A DNA stretch of 14,589 nucleotides from the NCBI GenBank assembly GCA_964530215.1, contig CAZHAJ010000035.1, positions 1-14,589 of the forward strand. The letters run 5' to 3'. Below are positions 1-6,623 of this stretch, piece after piece. The position numbers and the translations under genes are program-made. How positions within the stretch are numbered: the stretch's first letter is position 1; every line of letters begins with the position of its first letter. The notes under the pieces were generated by a model. That model did no database searches and had not been told where the DNA came from. It saw only the letters and a program-made list of their open reading frames with translations. Source of the DNA: JAAXTT01 sp964530215 (GTDB taxonomy: Bacteria > Bacillota > Desulfotomaculia > Desulfotomaculales > Desulfocucumaceae).

Positions 1-55
1 TGATAGCTGATAGCTGATAGCTGATAGCTGATAGCTGATAGCTGATAGCTGATAG
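1..55. repeat. Heptanucleotide tandem repeat, unit TGATAGC
   Basis: Seven exact copies of TGATAGC (1-49) are followed by a partial copy TGATAG (50-55); the array may continue left of the window. Because the unit is 7 bases and contains TGA and TAG, it has stops in every forward frame and cannot be coding. It is followed by a looser run with three CCCAT copies (59-63, 67-71, 73-77). The array lies outside genes, upstream of the tRNA promoter. Its function is unknown. Confidence 0.95.
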
Positions 56-87
56 TTACCCATCAGCCCATACCCATTAGCCTACAC

Positions 88-116
88 TTGACTGTCCCTT
101 AATGCCGTGCTAAAAT
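88..116 (+). promoter_or_regulatory. Sigma-A type promoter of the tRNA-Asn gene
   Basis: A -35 box TTGACT (88-93) and a -10 box TAAAAT (111-116) are separated by exactly 17 bases; each differs from consensus at one position. The predicted transcription start is near 123, about 15 bases before the mature tRNA 5' end. This is inferred from sequence match and position only. Confidence 0.7.
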
Positions 117-137
117 AGTTTTTGCGTGTAACAATGT

Positions 138-212
138 TCCTCGATAGCTCAACGGTAGAGCAACCGGCTGTTAACCGGTAGGCTGTAGGTTCGAATCCTA
201 CTCGAGGAGCCA
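138..212 (+). tRNA. tRNA-Asn (anticodon GTT), CCA encoded
   Basis: A full cloverleaf can be folded by hand. The acceptor stem is 138-144 with 202-208, and the D stem is 147-150 with 158-161. The anticodon stem is 163-167 with 175-179, and the anticodon GTT is at 170-172. The T stem is 185-189 with 197-201, around loop TTCGAAT. The discriminator base is G209 and the 3' CCA is encoded at 210-212. All stems pair fully. It has its own promoter and terminator, so it appears to be a single-gene transcription unit. Confidence 0.97.
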
Positions 213-215
213 GAC

Positions 216-251
216 AAAACAAGCTTTTCATGTGGAAAGCTTGTTTTTTTT
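216..251 (+). terminator. Intrinsic terminator after tRNA-Asn
   Basis: A 12-base-pair stem (216-227 with 236-247) encloses an 8-base loop and runs into a T tract reaching 251. It sits 4 bases after the CCA end and separates the tRNA from the ctsR operon. Confidence 0.9.
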
Positions 252-326
252 GGCGCAAAACAGAGAAATAATTAATAATCCTTTTATTAGTTAAGCAAAA
301 AGGGAAATTATAATAGATACAGAAGT

Positions 327-355
327 TTGTCAAAAGGTCAGAAAAGGTTAATAAT
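327..355 (+). promoter_or_regulatory. Sigma-A type promoter of the ctsR operon
   Basis: The -35 box TTGTCA (327-332) and the -10 box AATAAT (350-355) lie 17 bases apart, each one mismatch from consensus. The predicted start is near 362, giving a leader of about 40 bases. The putative CtsR operator at 336-352 covers the spacer and the start of the -10 box, as expected for repression by blocking RNA polymerase. Confidence 0.65.
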
Positions 356-379
356 GAGATAAGGTCAGTGAAAATCAGA
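336..379 (+). promoter_or_regulatory. Degenerate tandem CtsR operator candidates
   Basis: The established CtsR operator is a direct heptad repeat, RGTCAAA-NAN-RGTCAAA. Here GGTCAGA-AAA-GGTTAAT (336-352) matches 6/7 and 5/7 with the right 3-base spacer. A second pair, GGTCAGT-GAA-AATCAGA (363-379), matches 5/7 and 5/7. The first overlaps the promoter and the second lies at the predicted transcription start. Autoregulation of ctsR is typical for the family, and the position supports it, but neither site is a clean match. Confidence 0.5.
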
Positions 380-402
380 CAAACGGGAAGAGTTGAAAAT
401 AT

Positions 403-879
403 ATGTCAAATATATCCGATATAATAGAAAAACATCTTAAAGCCCTATTTAATGCCAGAGAACAGGTGGAAATACAAAGAAACGAGCTGGCGGAACAGTT
501 TGGATGTGTACCTTCTCAGATTAATTATGTTTTAACAACAAGATTTTCAGTGGAGCGGGGTTTTGTTGTTCAGAGCAGACGTGGCGGGGGCGGTTATGTT
601 CGTATCATCAAGATACCGATGGACAGAAAGACAGACTTGGTAATACATCTTACTGAGATGATTGGCTCATCTATAAGTCAGAAGGCGGCAGAAGGTATAA
701 CCTTAAGAATGTTAGAAGAGGGTATCATTACTCGTAGAGAAGCCGCTATGATAATTGCGACTATAGATAATAATGTGCTAAATGCTGCTATGAATATTAA
801 GGATCAGCTGCGGGCTATGATGCTTAAGTCCATGATATATACATTACTAAATTTTAGAGAAGAGAAGAAAGGTGAATAA
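403..879 (+). CDS. ctsR: CtsR, class III heat-shock transcriptional repressor
   Basis: The product has 158 residues, close to the usual ~154. CtsR is a dimeric winged-helix repressor of clp and other stress genes; heat or arginine phosphorylation relieves repression. Residues ~23-47 form the helix-turn-helix region. The wing carries the diagnostic glycine-rich loop RRGGGGYVRI (59-68), whose arginines are the region known to contact DNA and to be targeted by McsB in other species. The C-terminal half (~75-150) is the helical dimerisation domain. The ATG start has a GGGAAG site about 12 bases upstream, somewhat long. It is the first gene of ctsR-mcsA-mcsB-clpC and ends one base before the preferred mcsA start. 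The operator candidates at 336-379 suggest autoregulation. Confidence 0.95.
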   Translation: MSNISDIIEKHLKALFNAREQVEIQRNELAEQFGCVPSQINYVLTTRFSVERGFVVQSRRGGGGYVRIIKIPMDRKTDLVIHLTEMIGSSISQKAAEGITLRMLEEGIITRREAAMIIATIDNNVLNAAMNIKDQLRAMMLKSMIYTLLNFREEKKGE

Positions 880-880
880 A

Positions 881-1399
881 ATGAATTGCGAGCGCTGTCA
901 GGCAAGTCCTGCAGTAGTCCATATAACTGAGTTTAAAGATAATAAAAAGCGAGCAATAAATCTTTGTGAAAAATGTGCTAGAGAAATACAATCTGGAGGT
1001 TTTGGTTTCTTACCGCAGTTAAATCTGCATAATTTTATGGCGGGTCTTTTTTCAAATCATGCAGCACCTTTTACCTCACTTACAGAGACTGATAAAAAAT
1101 GTTCCACTTGTGGGTTTAGTGAAGGTCAGTTTACAGCTTCGGGACTGCTGGGATGTGGGGATTGTTACGGACACTTTGCAGACAGGCTAAATCCTATCTG
1201 CAGACGAATACACGGGACAACAAGGCATACCGGTAAAATACCGAAACGCACAGGGGTAAAGGTCAAACTATCCAAGGAAATAGAAAATCTTAAACTAAAG
1301 CTTAAGGAATCTATTGATCGGGAAGAGTTCGAAAATGCTGCGGTACTGCGAGATGAAATAAAAGAGCTGGAGAAAAAATTGGACAGGAGTGTAGATTGA
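881..1399 (+). CDS. mcsA: McsA, zinc-binding activator of the McsB arginine kinase
   Basis: With ATG at 881 the product has 172 residues. An in-frame GTG at 872 would add three, but the AAAGG at 868-872 is well spaced (8 bases) for ATG 881, and the resulting N-terminus MNCERC fits the family. Four CxxC pairs are visible: C3/C6, C29/C32, C74/C77 and C92/C95, as expected for two zinc-binding units. Residues ~133-168 form a UVR-type coiled-coil motif (EFENAAVLRDEIKELEKKL) like that in the ClpC middle domain and UvrB. In the family, McsA binds McsB and stimulates its kinase activity, and serves as a stress sensor through its metal sites. It follows ctsR with a one-base gap and precedes mcsB by one base, so translation is probably coupled. 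Confidence 0.93.
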   Translation: MNCERCQASPAVVHITEFKDNKKRAINLCEKCAREIQSGGFGFLPQLNLHNFMAGLFSNHAAPFTSLTETDKKCSTCGFSEGQFTASGLLGCGDCYGHFADRLNPICRRIHGTTRHTGKIPKRTGVKVKLSKEIENLKLKLKESIDREEFENAAVLRDEIKELEKKLDRSVD

Positions 1400-1400
1400 T

Positions 1401-2492
1401 TTGTCCTTAAAGGAAACTTTAAATAATAGTCATAGCGGGTGGATGGGCGAAGGGCCGGAATCTGATGTTGTGGTAAGCAGCAGGATAAGGGCTGCCAGAA
1501 ATATCATCGGAATGCCCTTTCCTCACTTGTTAAATATCGAGGACTCAAAGGATATTTTTCAGTCCATTAAAGCTGCGGTGGAAAGTGATGAATTAAAAAT
1601 AAAGTTTGGCGGATTAAATTTTTGCGAAATGAGTAGTTTGTCCGCTGTGGAAAGACAGATATTGGTGGAAAAGCACCTCATCAGTCCGGATCTGTTGGAA
1701 AACTATCCCCAAAAAGCGGTGGCAATAAAAGATGATGAAACAATTAGCATTATGGTAAATGAAGAAGACCATTTACGTATGCAGAGCATTCTGCCCGGCT
1801 TTCAGCTTACCAAGGCTTGGGAGATAGTAGACAACTTAGATGATAGTTTGGAGACAATGTTGGATTATGCTTATTGTGAACAACTAGGATATCTTACTGC
1901 TTGTCCCACTAATACCGGAACAGGACTCAGGGCATCGGTGATGATGCATCTCCCTGCCCTGGTTATGATAAATCGAATAAAAGATGTTTTGGGCACAGTA
2001 TCTAAACTTGGGCTAACTGTCAGGGGTTTGTACGGTGAAGGTACTGATGCTTCGGGAAATCTTTTTCAGCTGTCAAATCAAGTTACCATGGGCCAAACCG
2101 AGAGTGATATTATAGCAAATATTATATCAGTAGCGGAACAGATAATTAATAATGAGCGGGCTGCCCGGGATGCTTTGATGAAGGAGAGAAGGGAACTAAT
2201 AGAGGATAAGGTGGGCAGAGCATACGGTGTCCTTAGATATGCAGGCATAATGACTTCCGAAGAGGCTGTTCGGTTGCTTTCCGACCTAAGACTTGGTGTT
2301 AGCTTAGGCATTATCAAGGATTTGCCCATAGGATTAGTTACTGAATTAATGGTGGCAATAAGGCCTGCATTTTTAGTAAAAGACTCTGTAAAAGATGTTT
2401 CCAACTTTGCTATCAGAGTAAAAAGAGCCGCCTTAATAAAGAAAAGATTGGGCATAATGTTAGATGAAGAAAAAGCTGATTTTAGCAGTTGA
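1401..2492 (+). CDS. mcsB: McsB, protein arginine kinase
   Basis: The 363-residue product matches the family length. McsB transfers phosphate from ATP to protein arginines, marking substrates for ClpC-ClpP and inactivating CtsR. The phosphagen-kinase core is intact: SSRIRAARN (26-34), NEEDH (120-124), CPTNTGTGLR with cysteine 168, and GEG with glutamate 213; these two residues match the catalytic positions known in B. subtilis (C167, E212). The start is TTG, with AGGAG 11 bases upstream; the N-terminus MSLKE resembles B. subtilis McsB. Oddly, the C-terminal allosteric phospho-arginine motif RDxxRA, highly conserved in the family, reads IRVKRA here (338-343), while the following AALIKKRL aligns normally. 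Kinase function seems secure; allosteric self-activation may differ. Confidence 0.95.
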   Translation: MSLKETLNNSHSGWMGEGPESDVVVSSRIRAARNIIGMPFPHLLNIEDSKDIFQSIKAAVESDELKIKFGGLNFCEMSSLSAVERQILVEKHLISPDLLENYPQKAVAIKDDETISIMVNEEDHLRMQSILPGFQLTKAWEIVDNLDDSLETMLDYAYCEQLGYLTACPTNTGTGLRASVMMHLPALVMINRIKDVLGTVSKLGLTVRGLYGEGTDASGNLFQLSNQVTMGQTESDIIANIISVAEQIINNERAARDALMKERRELIEDKVGRAYGVLRYAGIMTSEEAVRLLSDLRLGVSLGIIKDLPIGLVTELMVAIRPAFLVKDSVKDVSNFAIRVKRAALIKKRLGIMLDEEKADFSS

Positions 2493-2536
2493 AGCATTAA
2501 ATATTTGCATTTTGTGTAGGTCAGGAGGTTTTATAA

Positions 2537-4978
2537 ATGAAAGACAGACTAACTGAGAGAGCAAAAAAAGTATTGTATTTAGCCCAAGAAGAAGCATCCA
2601 GATTGGGACATCCTTATATAGGTACCGAGCATATACTATTGGGCCTGTTGAGGGAAGGCGAGGGAATAGCATCAAAAACCCTTGAAAATTTGGGTGTTGA
2701 GATAAATGCTGTAAATCAGGCTGTAGAGCTTTTAATGGGACGGCACCGGCCCGTCAATGCCAATGAGATAAATTATACCCCCCGAGGGAAAAGGGTGCTG
2801 GAGCTTTCTTTTGAAGAAGCTCGTCAGATGGGACATAGTTATGTGGGAACAGAGCACCTTTTGCTGGGTTTAATAAGAGAAGGAGAAGGTGTGGCGGCTC
2901 AAATTCTAAGAAGCATGGGTGCTGACATCGGGCGGGTTCAGCAGTCGGTTTTACAGCTTCTGGGGGGAGCCAGACTGCCCAAAAATGATCAAAACGCATC
3001 AGTGTCGGGAGTAAGTTCGGTGGGTTCTGATACAAAAACCCTGGATCAATACAGCCGGGACTTAACTGAAATGGCTAAACAAGAAAAAATTGATCCGGTG
3101 GTGGGACGGGACAAAGAAACAGAAAGGGTTATCCAAATTCTCAGCCGTCGAACCAAAAATAATCCGGTTCTCATAGGTGAGCCCGGTGTCGGTAAAACTG
3201 CTGTTGCTGAGGGCTTAGCCCAGAGAATTATAGGCGGCAACGTACCGGAGGTATTGCTGGACAAGAGGGTTGTAACATTGGATATTTCTGCAATGGTGGC
3301 CGGTACCAAGTATCGGGGAGAATTTGAAGAAAGACTGAAAAAAATTACCGAAGAAATTATTGCGTCAAAAAATACCATTGTTTTTATCGATGAGCTTCAT
3401 ACTATCATTGGAGCCGGTGCGGCTGAGGGGGCAATAGATGCTGCAAATATTTTAAAACCTCCGTTAGCTAGGGGTGATTTGCAGTGTATAGGTGCCACAA
3501 CCTTGGATGAATATAAAAAATATATTGAAAAAGACCCGGCTTTGGAAAGACGCTTCCAACCTATAGTGGTAGAAGAGCCCACTGTGGAGGACACTGTTAA
3601 GATTTTAAAGGGAATACGAGATAAATATGAAGCTCACCATAGGGTGGTTATCACAGACGAAGCTTTGGAGGCAGCTGTGAAAATGTCTGACCGCTATATA
3701 ACAGATCGTTTTTTACCTGACAAAGCTATTGATTTAGTGGATGAGGCCTCTTCCAGAGTAAGACTTCAGGCATATACCATACCTCCGGAGGTTAAGCATA
3801 TTGAAAAGCAGTTGGAGGATATCCAAAAGGAAAAAGAAGCTGCAATAAATAATCAAGAATTTGAAAAGGCAGCTCAACTTAGAGATAATGAGCATAGCCT
3901 TAAAAAGGAATTGGAATCAACCAGGGAAGAGTGGAACAAAGAGCGGGGAAATAAAGAGCTTACTGTTACCGATGAAGATATTGCACAAGTGGTGGCAGTA
4001 TGGACTGGAGTGCCCGTAAAGAAGCTGGCTGAGGAAGAAGCCCAGAGACTGCTCAAGATGGAAGAGATCCTGCATCATAGGGTTATCGGCCAGGAGGAAG
4101 CTGTAAAAGCAGTTTCTAAGGCTGTTCGCAGGGCTAGGGCAGGACTGAAAGACCCCAAAAGGCCCATTGGCTCCTTTATATTTTTGGGTCCCACCGGAGT
4201 TGGTAAAACCGAGTTGGCTAAAGCCCTAGCTGAATCTTTGTTTGGTGATGAAGAGGCTATGGTACGTCTGGATATGAGCGAATATATGGAAAAATTCGCA
4301 GTTTCCCGCTTAGTGGGTGCACCTCCGGGATATGTTGGTTACGATGAAGGGGGACAGTTGACCGAATCTGTACGCCGTAAGCCATATTCAGTAATTTTGT
4401 TTGATGAAATTGAAAAAGCACATTCCGATGTTTTTAATATTTTGCTTCAGGTATTGGAAGACGGTCGTCTTACCGACTCCAAGGGAAGAACGGTAGACTT
4501 TAGAAACACGGTAATCATTATGACCTCGAATGTGGGTGTGTCAACCATCCGACGGGAAGCAACCATGGGCTTTAGAGTTGGCGATGAAAGTGAAATTGGT
4601 TATGAAAAAATGAAGGCCAGAGTAAATGATGAACTGAAGCGTACTTTTAGGCCGGAGTTTTTAAACAGGTTGGATGAGATTATTGTATTCCACTCTTTAA
4701 GGCAGGAGCATATTGATGAGATAGTGGGGCTTATGCTTAGGGAAGTTGCAGCCAGGATTAAAGAACACGATATTAATCTTGAGTTTGCCGATGGGGTTAA
4801 AGAGCTGCTGGCTGCAGAAGGTTTTGATGAAGAATATGGGGCAAGGCCCCTCAGAAGGGCAATACAAAAAAAGATAGAAGACAGAATATCCGAAGAGATT
4901 TTAAGTGGAGCCATCAAATATGGAGATAAAGTGATTATGTATCGGGATGGAGATGATATAAAGGCAAGGAAGGGATAA
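2537..4978 (+). CDS. clpC: ClpC, AAA+ unfoldase of the ClpCP protease
   Basis: An 813-residue Hsp100 ATPase. Two Clp N repeats occupy ~1-145; glutamates E31 and E106 in the twin GTEH motifs correspond to the phospho-arginine-binding residues known in B. subtilis ClpC. The first AAA module has Walker A GEPGVGKT (214-221) and Walker B IVFIDE (281-286). The middle domain with its UVR-like coiled coil spans ~415-465, including QEFEKAAQLRD with F442. The second AAA module has Walker A GPTGVGKT (551-558) and Walker B VILFDE (619-624). An MGF tripeptide (677-679) is the likely ClpP-docking loop. A perfect AGGAGG lies 8 bases before the ATG. It is last in the ctsR operon, so its level should follow CtsR control. 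It acts in the cytoplasm with ClpP, which is not encoded here. Confidence 0.97.
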   Translation: MKDRLTERAKKVLYLAQEEASRLGHPYIGTEHILLGLLREGEGIASKTLENLGVEINAVNQAVELLMGRHRPVNANEINYTPRGKRVLELSFEEARQMGHSYVGTEHLLLGLIREGEGVAAQILRSMGADIGRVQQSVLQLLGGARLPKNDQNASVSGVSSVGSDTKTLDQYSRDLTEMAKQEKIDPVVGRDKETERVIQILSRRTKNNPVLIGEPGVGKTAVAEGLAQRIIGGNVPEVLLDKRVVTLDISAMVAGTKYRGEFEERLKKITEEIIASKNTIVFIDELHTIIGAGAAEGAIDAANILKPPLARGDLQCIGATTLDEYKKYIEKDPALERRFQPIVVEEPTVEDTVKILKGIRDKYEAHHRVVITDEALEAAVKMSDRYITDRFLPDKAIDLVDEASSRVRLQAYTIPPEVKHIEKQLEDIQKEKEAAINNQEFEKAAQLRDNEHSLKKELESTREEWNKERGNKELTVTDEDIAQVVAVWTGVPVKKLAEEEAQRLLKMEEILHHRVIGQEEAVKAVSKAVRRARAGLKDPKRPIGSFIFLGPTGVGKTELAKALAESLFGDEEAMVRLDMSEYMEKFAVSRLVGAPPGYVGYDEGGQLTESVRRKPYSVILFDEIEKAHSDVFNILLQVLEDGRLTDSKGRTVDFRNTVIIMTSNVGVSTIRREATMGFRVGDESEIGYEKMKARVNDELKRTFRPEFLNRLDEIIVFHSLRQEHIDEIVGLMLREVAARIKEHDINLEFADGVKELLAAEGFDEEYGARPLRRAIQKKIEDRISEEILSGAIKYGDKVIMYRDGDDIKARKG

Positions 4979-4991
4979 GTAACACCAGCAT

Positions 4992-5042
4992 ACTAGATGC
5001 CGGCAGCTAGTGAAAAGGATATAAACGCTGGCAGTAAGCGTT
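4992..5042 (+). other. Two small hairpins between clpC and its terminator
   Basis: ACTAG (4992-4996) pairs with CTAGT (5007-5011) around a 10-base loop containing GCCGGC. AACGCT (5024-5029) pairs with AGCGTT (5037-5042) around a 7-base loop. Both lie in the clpC 3' untranslated region, upstream of the main terminator. They may be incidental or may stabilise the mRNA 3' end; neither is followed by a T tract. Confidence 0.3.
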
Positions 5043-5055
5043 GATTTGAGCAAGT

Positions 5056-5087
5056 AAAAAGCAGCGAGCAATGATCGCTGCTTTTTT
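5056..5087 (+). terminator. Intrinsic terminator of the ctsR-clpC operon
   Basis: The core stem GCAGCGA (5061-5067) pairs with TCGCTGC (5075-5081) around loop GCAATGA, extended by A-T pairs on both sides, and a run of six T follows. It ends the operon about 80 bases after the clpC stop. Confidence 0.93.
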
Positions 5088-5133
5088 GTGATATTAACGC
5101 CAGCTGTTACTGGTGAATACTGGAACAAATTTC

Positions 5134-5162
5134 TTGTGATTTTTAGGGACAAAGTGTATAAT
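5134..5162 (+). promoter_or_regulatory. Sigma-A type promoter of radA-disA
   Basis: TTGTGA (5134-5139) and a perfect TATAAT (5157-5162) are separated by 17 bases. The spacer holds GGACAAAGT (5147-5155) just before the -10 box. The same -35 hexamer, spacing and nonamer occur in the yacL promoter at 8982-9010. The predicted start is near 5169, about 50 bases before radA. Confidence 0.75.
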
Positions 5163-5221
5163 TTTAATGAAAGTAAAGGGAAAATTGCAAAATATAAAAA
5201 AGACTAGCTAAGAGGTTGCTT

Positions 5222-6571
5222 ATGGCATCCAAGACTAGGTTTGCCTGTACCCAATGTGGTTATGAAAGTGTTCGTTGGCTTGGGCGATGTAATGACTGTG
5301 GTGAATGGAACACCATGGTGGAAGAATATTCTGCCCCCAAAGCTTCACCCGTCCCAAAGAGTTTTGTGTCCGCAGCTTGTCCCATTTCCGAGGTTTCGAT
5401 GTCGGAGCAGAACCGTTTCAATACCGGTATTCAAGAACTTGACAGAGCACTTGGCGGCGGTGTTGTTCCGGGAAGTTTGGTTCTTCTTGGAGGAGATCCG
5501 GGCATTGGTAAATCCACATTGCTTCTGCAAATGGCTTCTGAATTATCCCTGAAAGGCAAAAAGGTTCTTTATGTTTCCGGTGAGGAGTCTATTCAGCAGA
5601 TAAAAATGAGAGCGGTCAGATTAAATGCAGACGATAGACCCCTATTTTTGTTGGCTGAAACAGATATTGATGCAATAGAATCAAATATTAGAGATGCAAA
5701 TCCTCATCTGGTAATAATAGACTCTATCCAGGTGGTGGAAAAGTCAGAGATGTCCTCATCACCCGGCGGAGTCGGTCAGGTGAGGGAGTGTGCCGGCCAA
5801 ATGATGCGTTTGGCTAAAACCCAAGGTATTGCAGTGTTTTTGGTTGGACATGTTACTAAGGAAGGTTCGTTGGCCGGCCCTAAAGTACTAGAACATATGG
5901 TGGACACAGTATTGTATTTTGAGGGCGAGAGACACAACTCCTTTCGAATTTTAAGAAGCGTAAAAAACCGTTTTGGTTCGATAGATGAAATAGGTATTTT
6001 TCAAATGGAGGGTAGCGGTTTGAGGGAGGTATCCAATCCCTCAGAAATGTTTTTAAGCAACAGACCCTTTAGTAATGTGCCGGGATCTATTGTTGTTCCC
6101 ACTATAGAAGGAAACAGACCGTTGCTGGTGGAAATACAGGCTTTGGTGTGCTCAACTGGGTTTGGCACTCCAAGGCGGATGACTGCCGGTGTTGATTATA
6201 ACCGGGTTTCTCTTATTCTGGCAGTTCTTGAAAAAAGAGTTGGTTTATCTCTGGGGGGCCAGGATGCTTATGTAAATGCTGTGGGCGGTGTTAGGTTGGA
6301 TGAGCCAGCCGCAGATCTTGGAATAGCGTTGGCTTTAGCCTCGAGCTTTAAGGAATTGCCTATATCAAACGGTACAGTAGCCTTTGGAGAAATAGGTCTG
6401 ACCGGGGAGATAAGGTCTGTACCTCAGCTGGAGAAAAGAGTCAATGAAGCTGCCCGGTTGGGATTTTCCACCTGCATAATACCTAAGTCTTCAATTGAGT
6501 TTTCCGGAAAAAATGTTCAGATACTTAGGATGGATACATTGCAGGAAGCAATAAGTGCCTCTTTAGGGTGA
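5222..6571 (+). CDS. radA: RadA (Sms), DNA repair and recombination ATPase/helicase
   Basis: The product has 449 residues from ATG 5222, chosen because AAGAGG ends 6 bases before it; an in-frame TTG at 5216 directly abuts that site. An N-terminal C4 zinc finger uses C9, C12, C23 and C26. The RecA-like core has Walker A GDPGIGKST (91-99) and the RadA-specific KNRFG motif (248-252). The C-terminal ~275-449 is the Lon-protease-like domain (with ADLGIALALASS), non-proteolytic in known RadA. RadA promotes branch migration of recombination intermediates. In B. subtilis it interacts functionally with DisA, encoded next. It has its own promoter, so it is separate from the clpC operon. Confidence 0.96.
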   Translation: MASKTRFACTQCGYESVRWLGRCNDCGEWNTMVEEYSAPKASPVPKSFVSAACPISEVSMSEQNRFNTGIQELDRALGGGVVPGSLVLLGGDPGIGKSTLLLQMASELSLKGKKVLYVSGEESIQQIKMRAVRLNADDRPLFLLAETDIDAIESNIRDANPHLVIIDSIQVVEKSEMSSSPGGVGQVRECAGQMMRLAKTQGIAVFLVGHVTKEGSLAGPKVLEHMVDTVLYFEGERHNSFRILRSVKNRFGSIDEIGIFQMEGSGLREVSNPSEMFLSNRPFSNVPGSIVVPTIEGNRPLLVEIQALVCSTGFGTPRRMTAGVDYNRVSLILAVLEKRVGLSLGGQDAYVNAVGGVRLDEPAADLGIALALASSFKELPISNGTVAFGEIGLTGEIRSVPQLEKRVNEAARLGFSTCIIPKSSIEFSGKNVQILRMDTLQEAISASLG

Positions 6572-6577
6572 ATAGTT

Positions 6578-6611
6578 GATTTTTCATGAGGAAAAATCTT
6601 ATATATATAAG
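6578..6611 (+). other. AT-rich hairpin and palindrome before disA
   Basis: GATTTTTC (6578-6585) pairs perfectly with GAAAAATC (6591-6598) around a 5-base loop. It abuts a 14-base perfect palindrome, CTTATATATATAAG (6598-6611), that runs into the AAGGA site at 6609-6613. The structure lies between radA and disA and could modulate disA translation. There is no T tract, so a terminator is unlikely. Confidence 0.35.
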
Positions 6612-6623
6612 GAATAATTTGTA

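Noticed and set aside
1..80. CRISPR array
   Set aside because: The repeat unit is only 7 bases, directly tandem, with no spacers and no cas genes.
138..212. tRNA gene as a phage or island attachment site
   Set aside because: No integrase, no repeated tRNA 3' end in the window, and the genes that follow are conserved core genes.
82..333. Minus-strand open frame of 83 codons across the tRNA
   Set aside because: It is the antisense of the tRNA-Asn gene and its terminator; the RVGFEPTAYRLTAGCSTVELSR-like translation is a well-known artefact of tRNA antisense translation.
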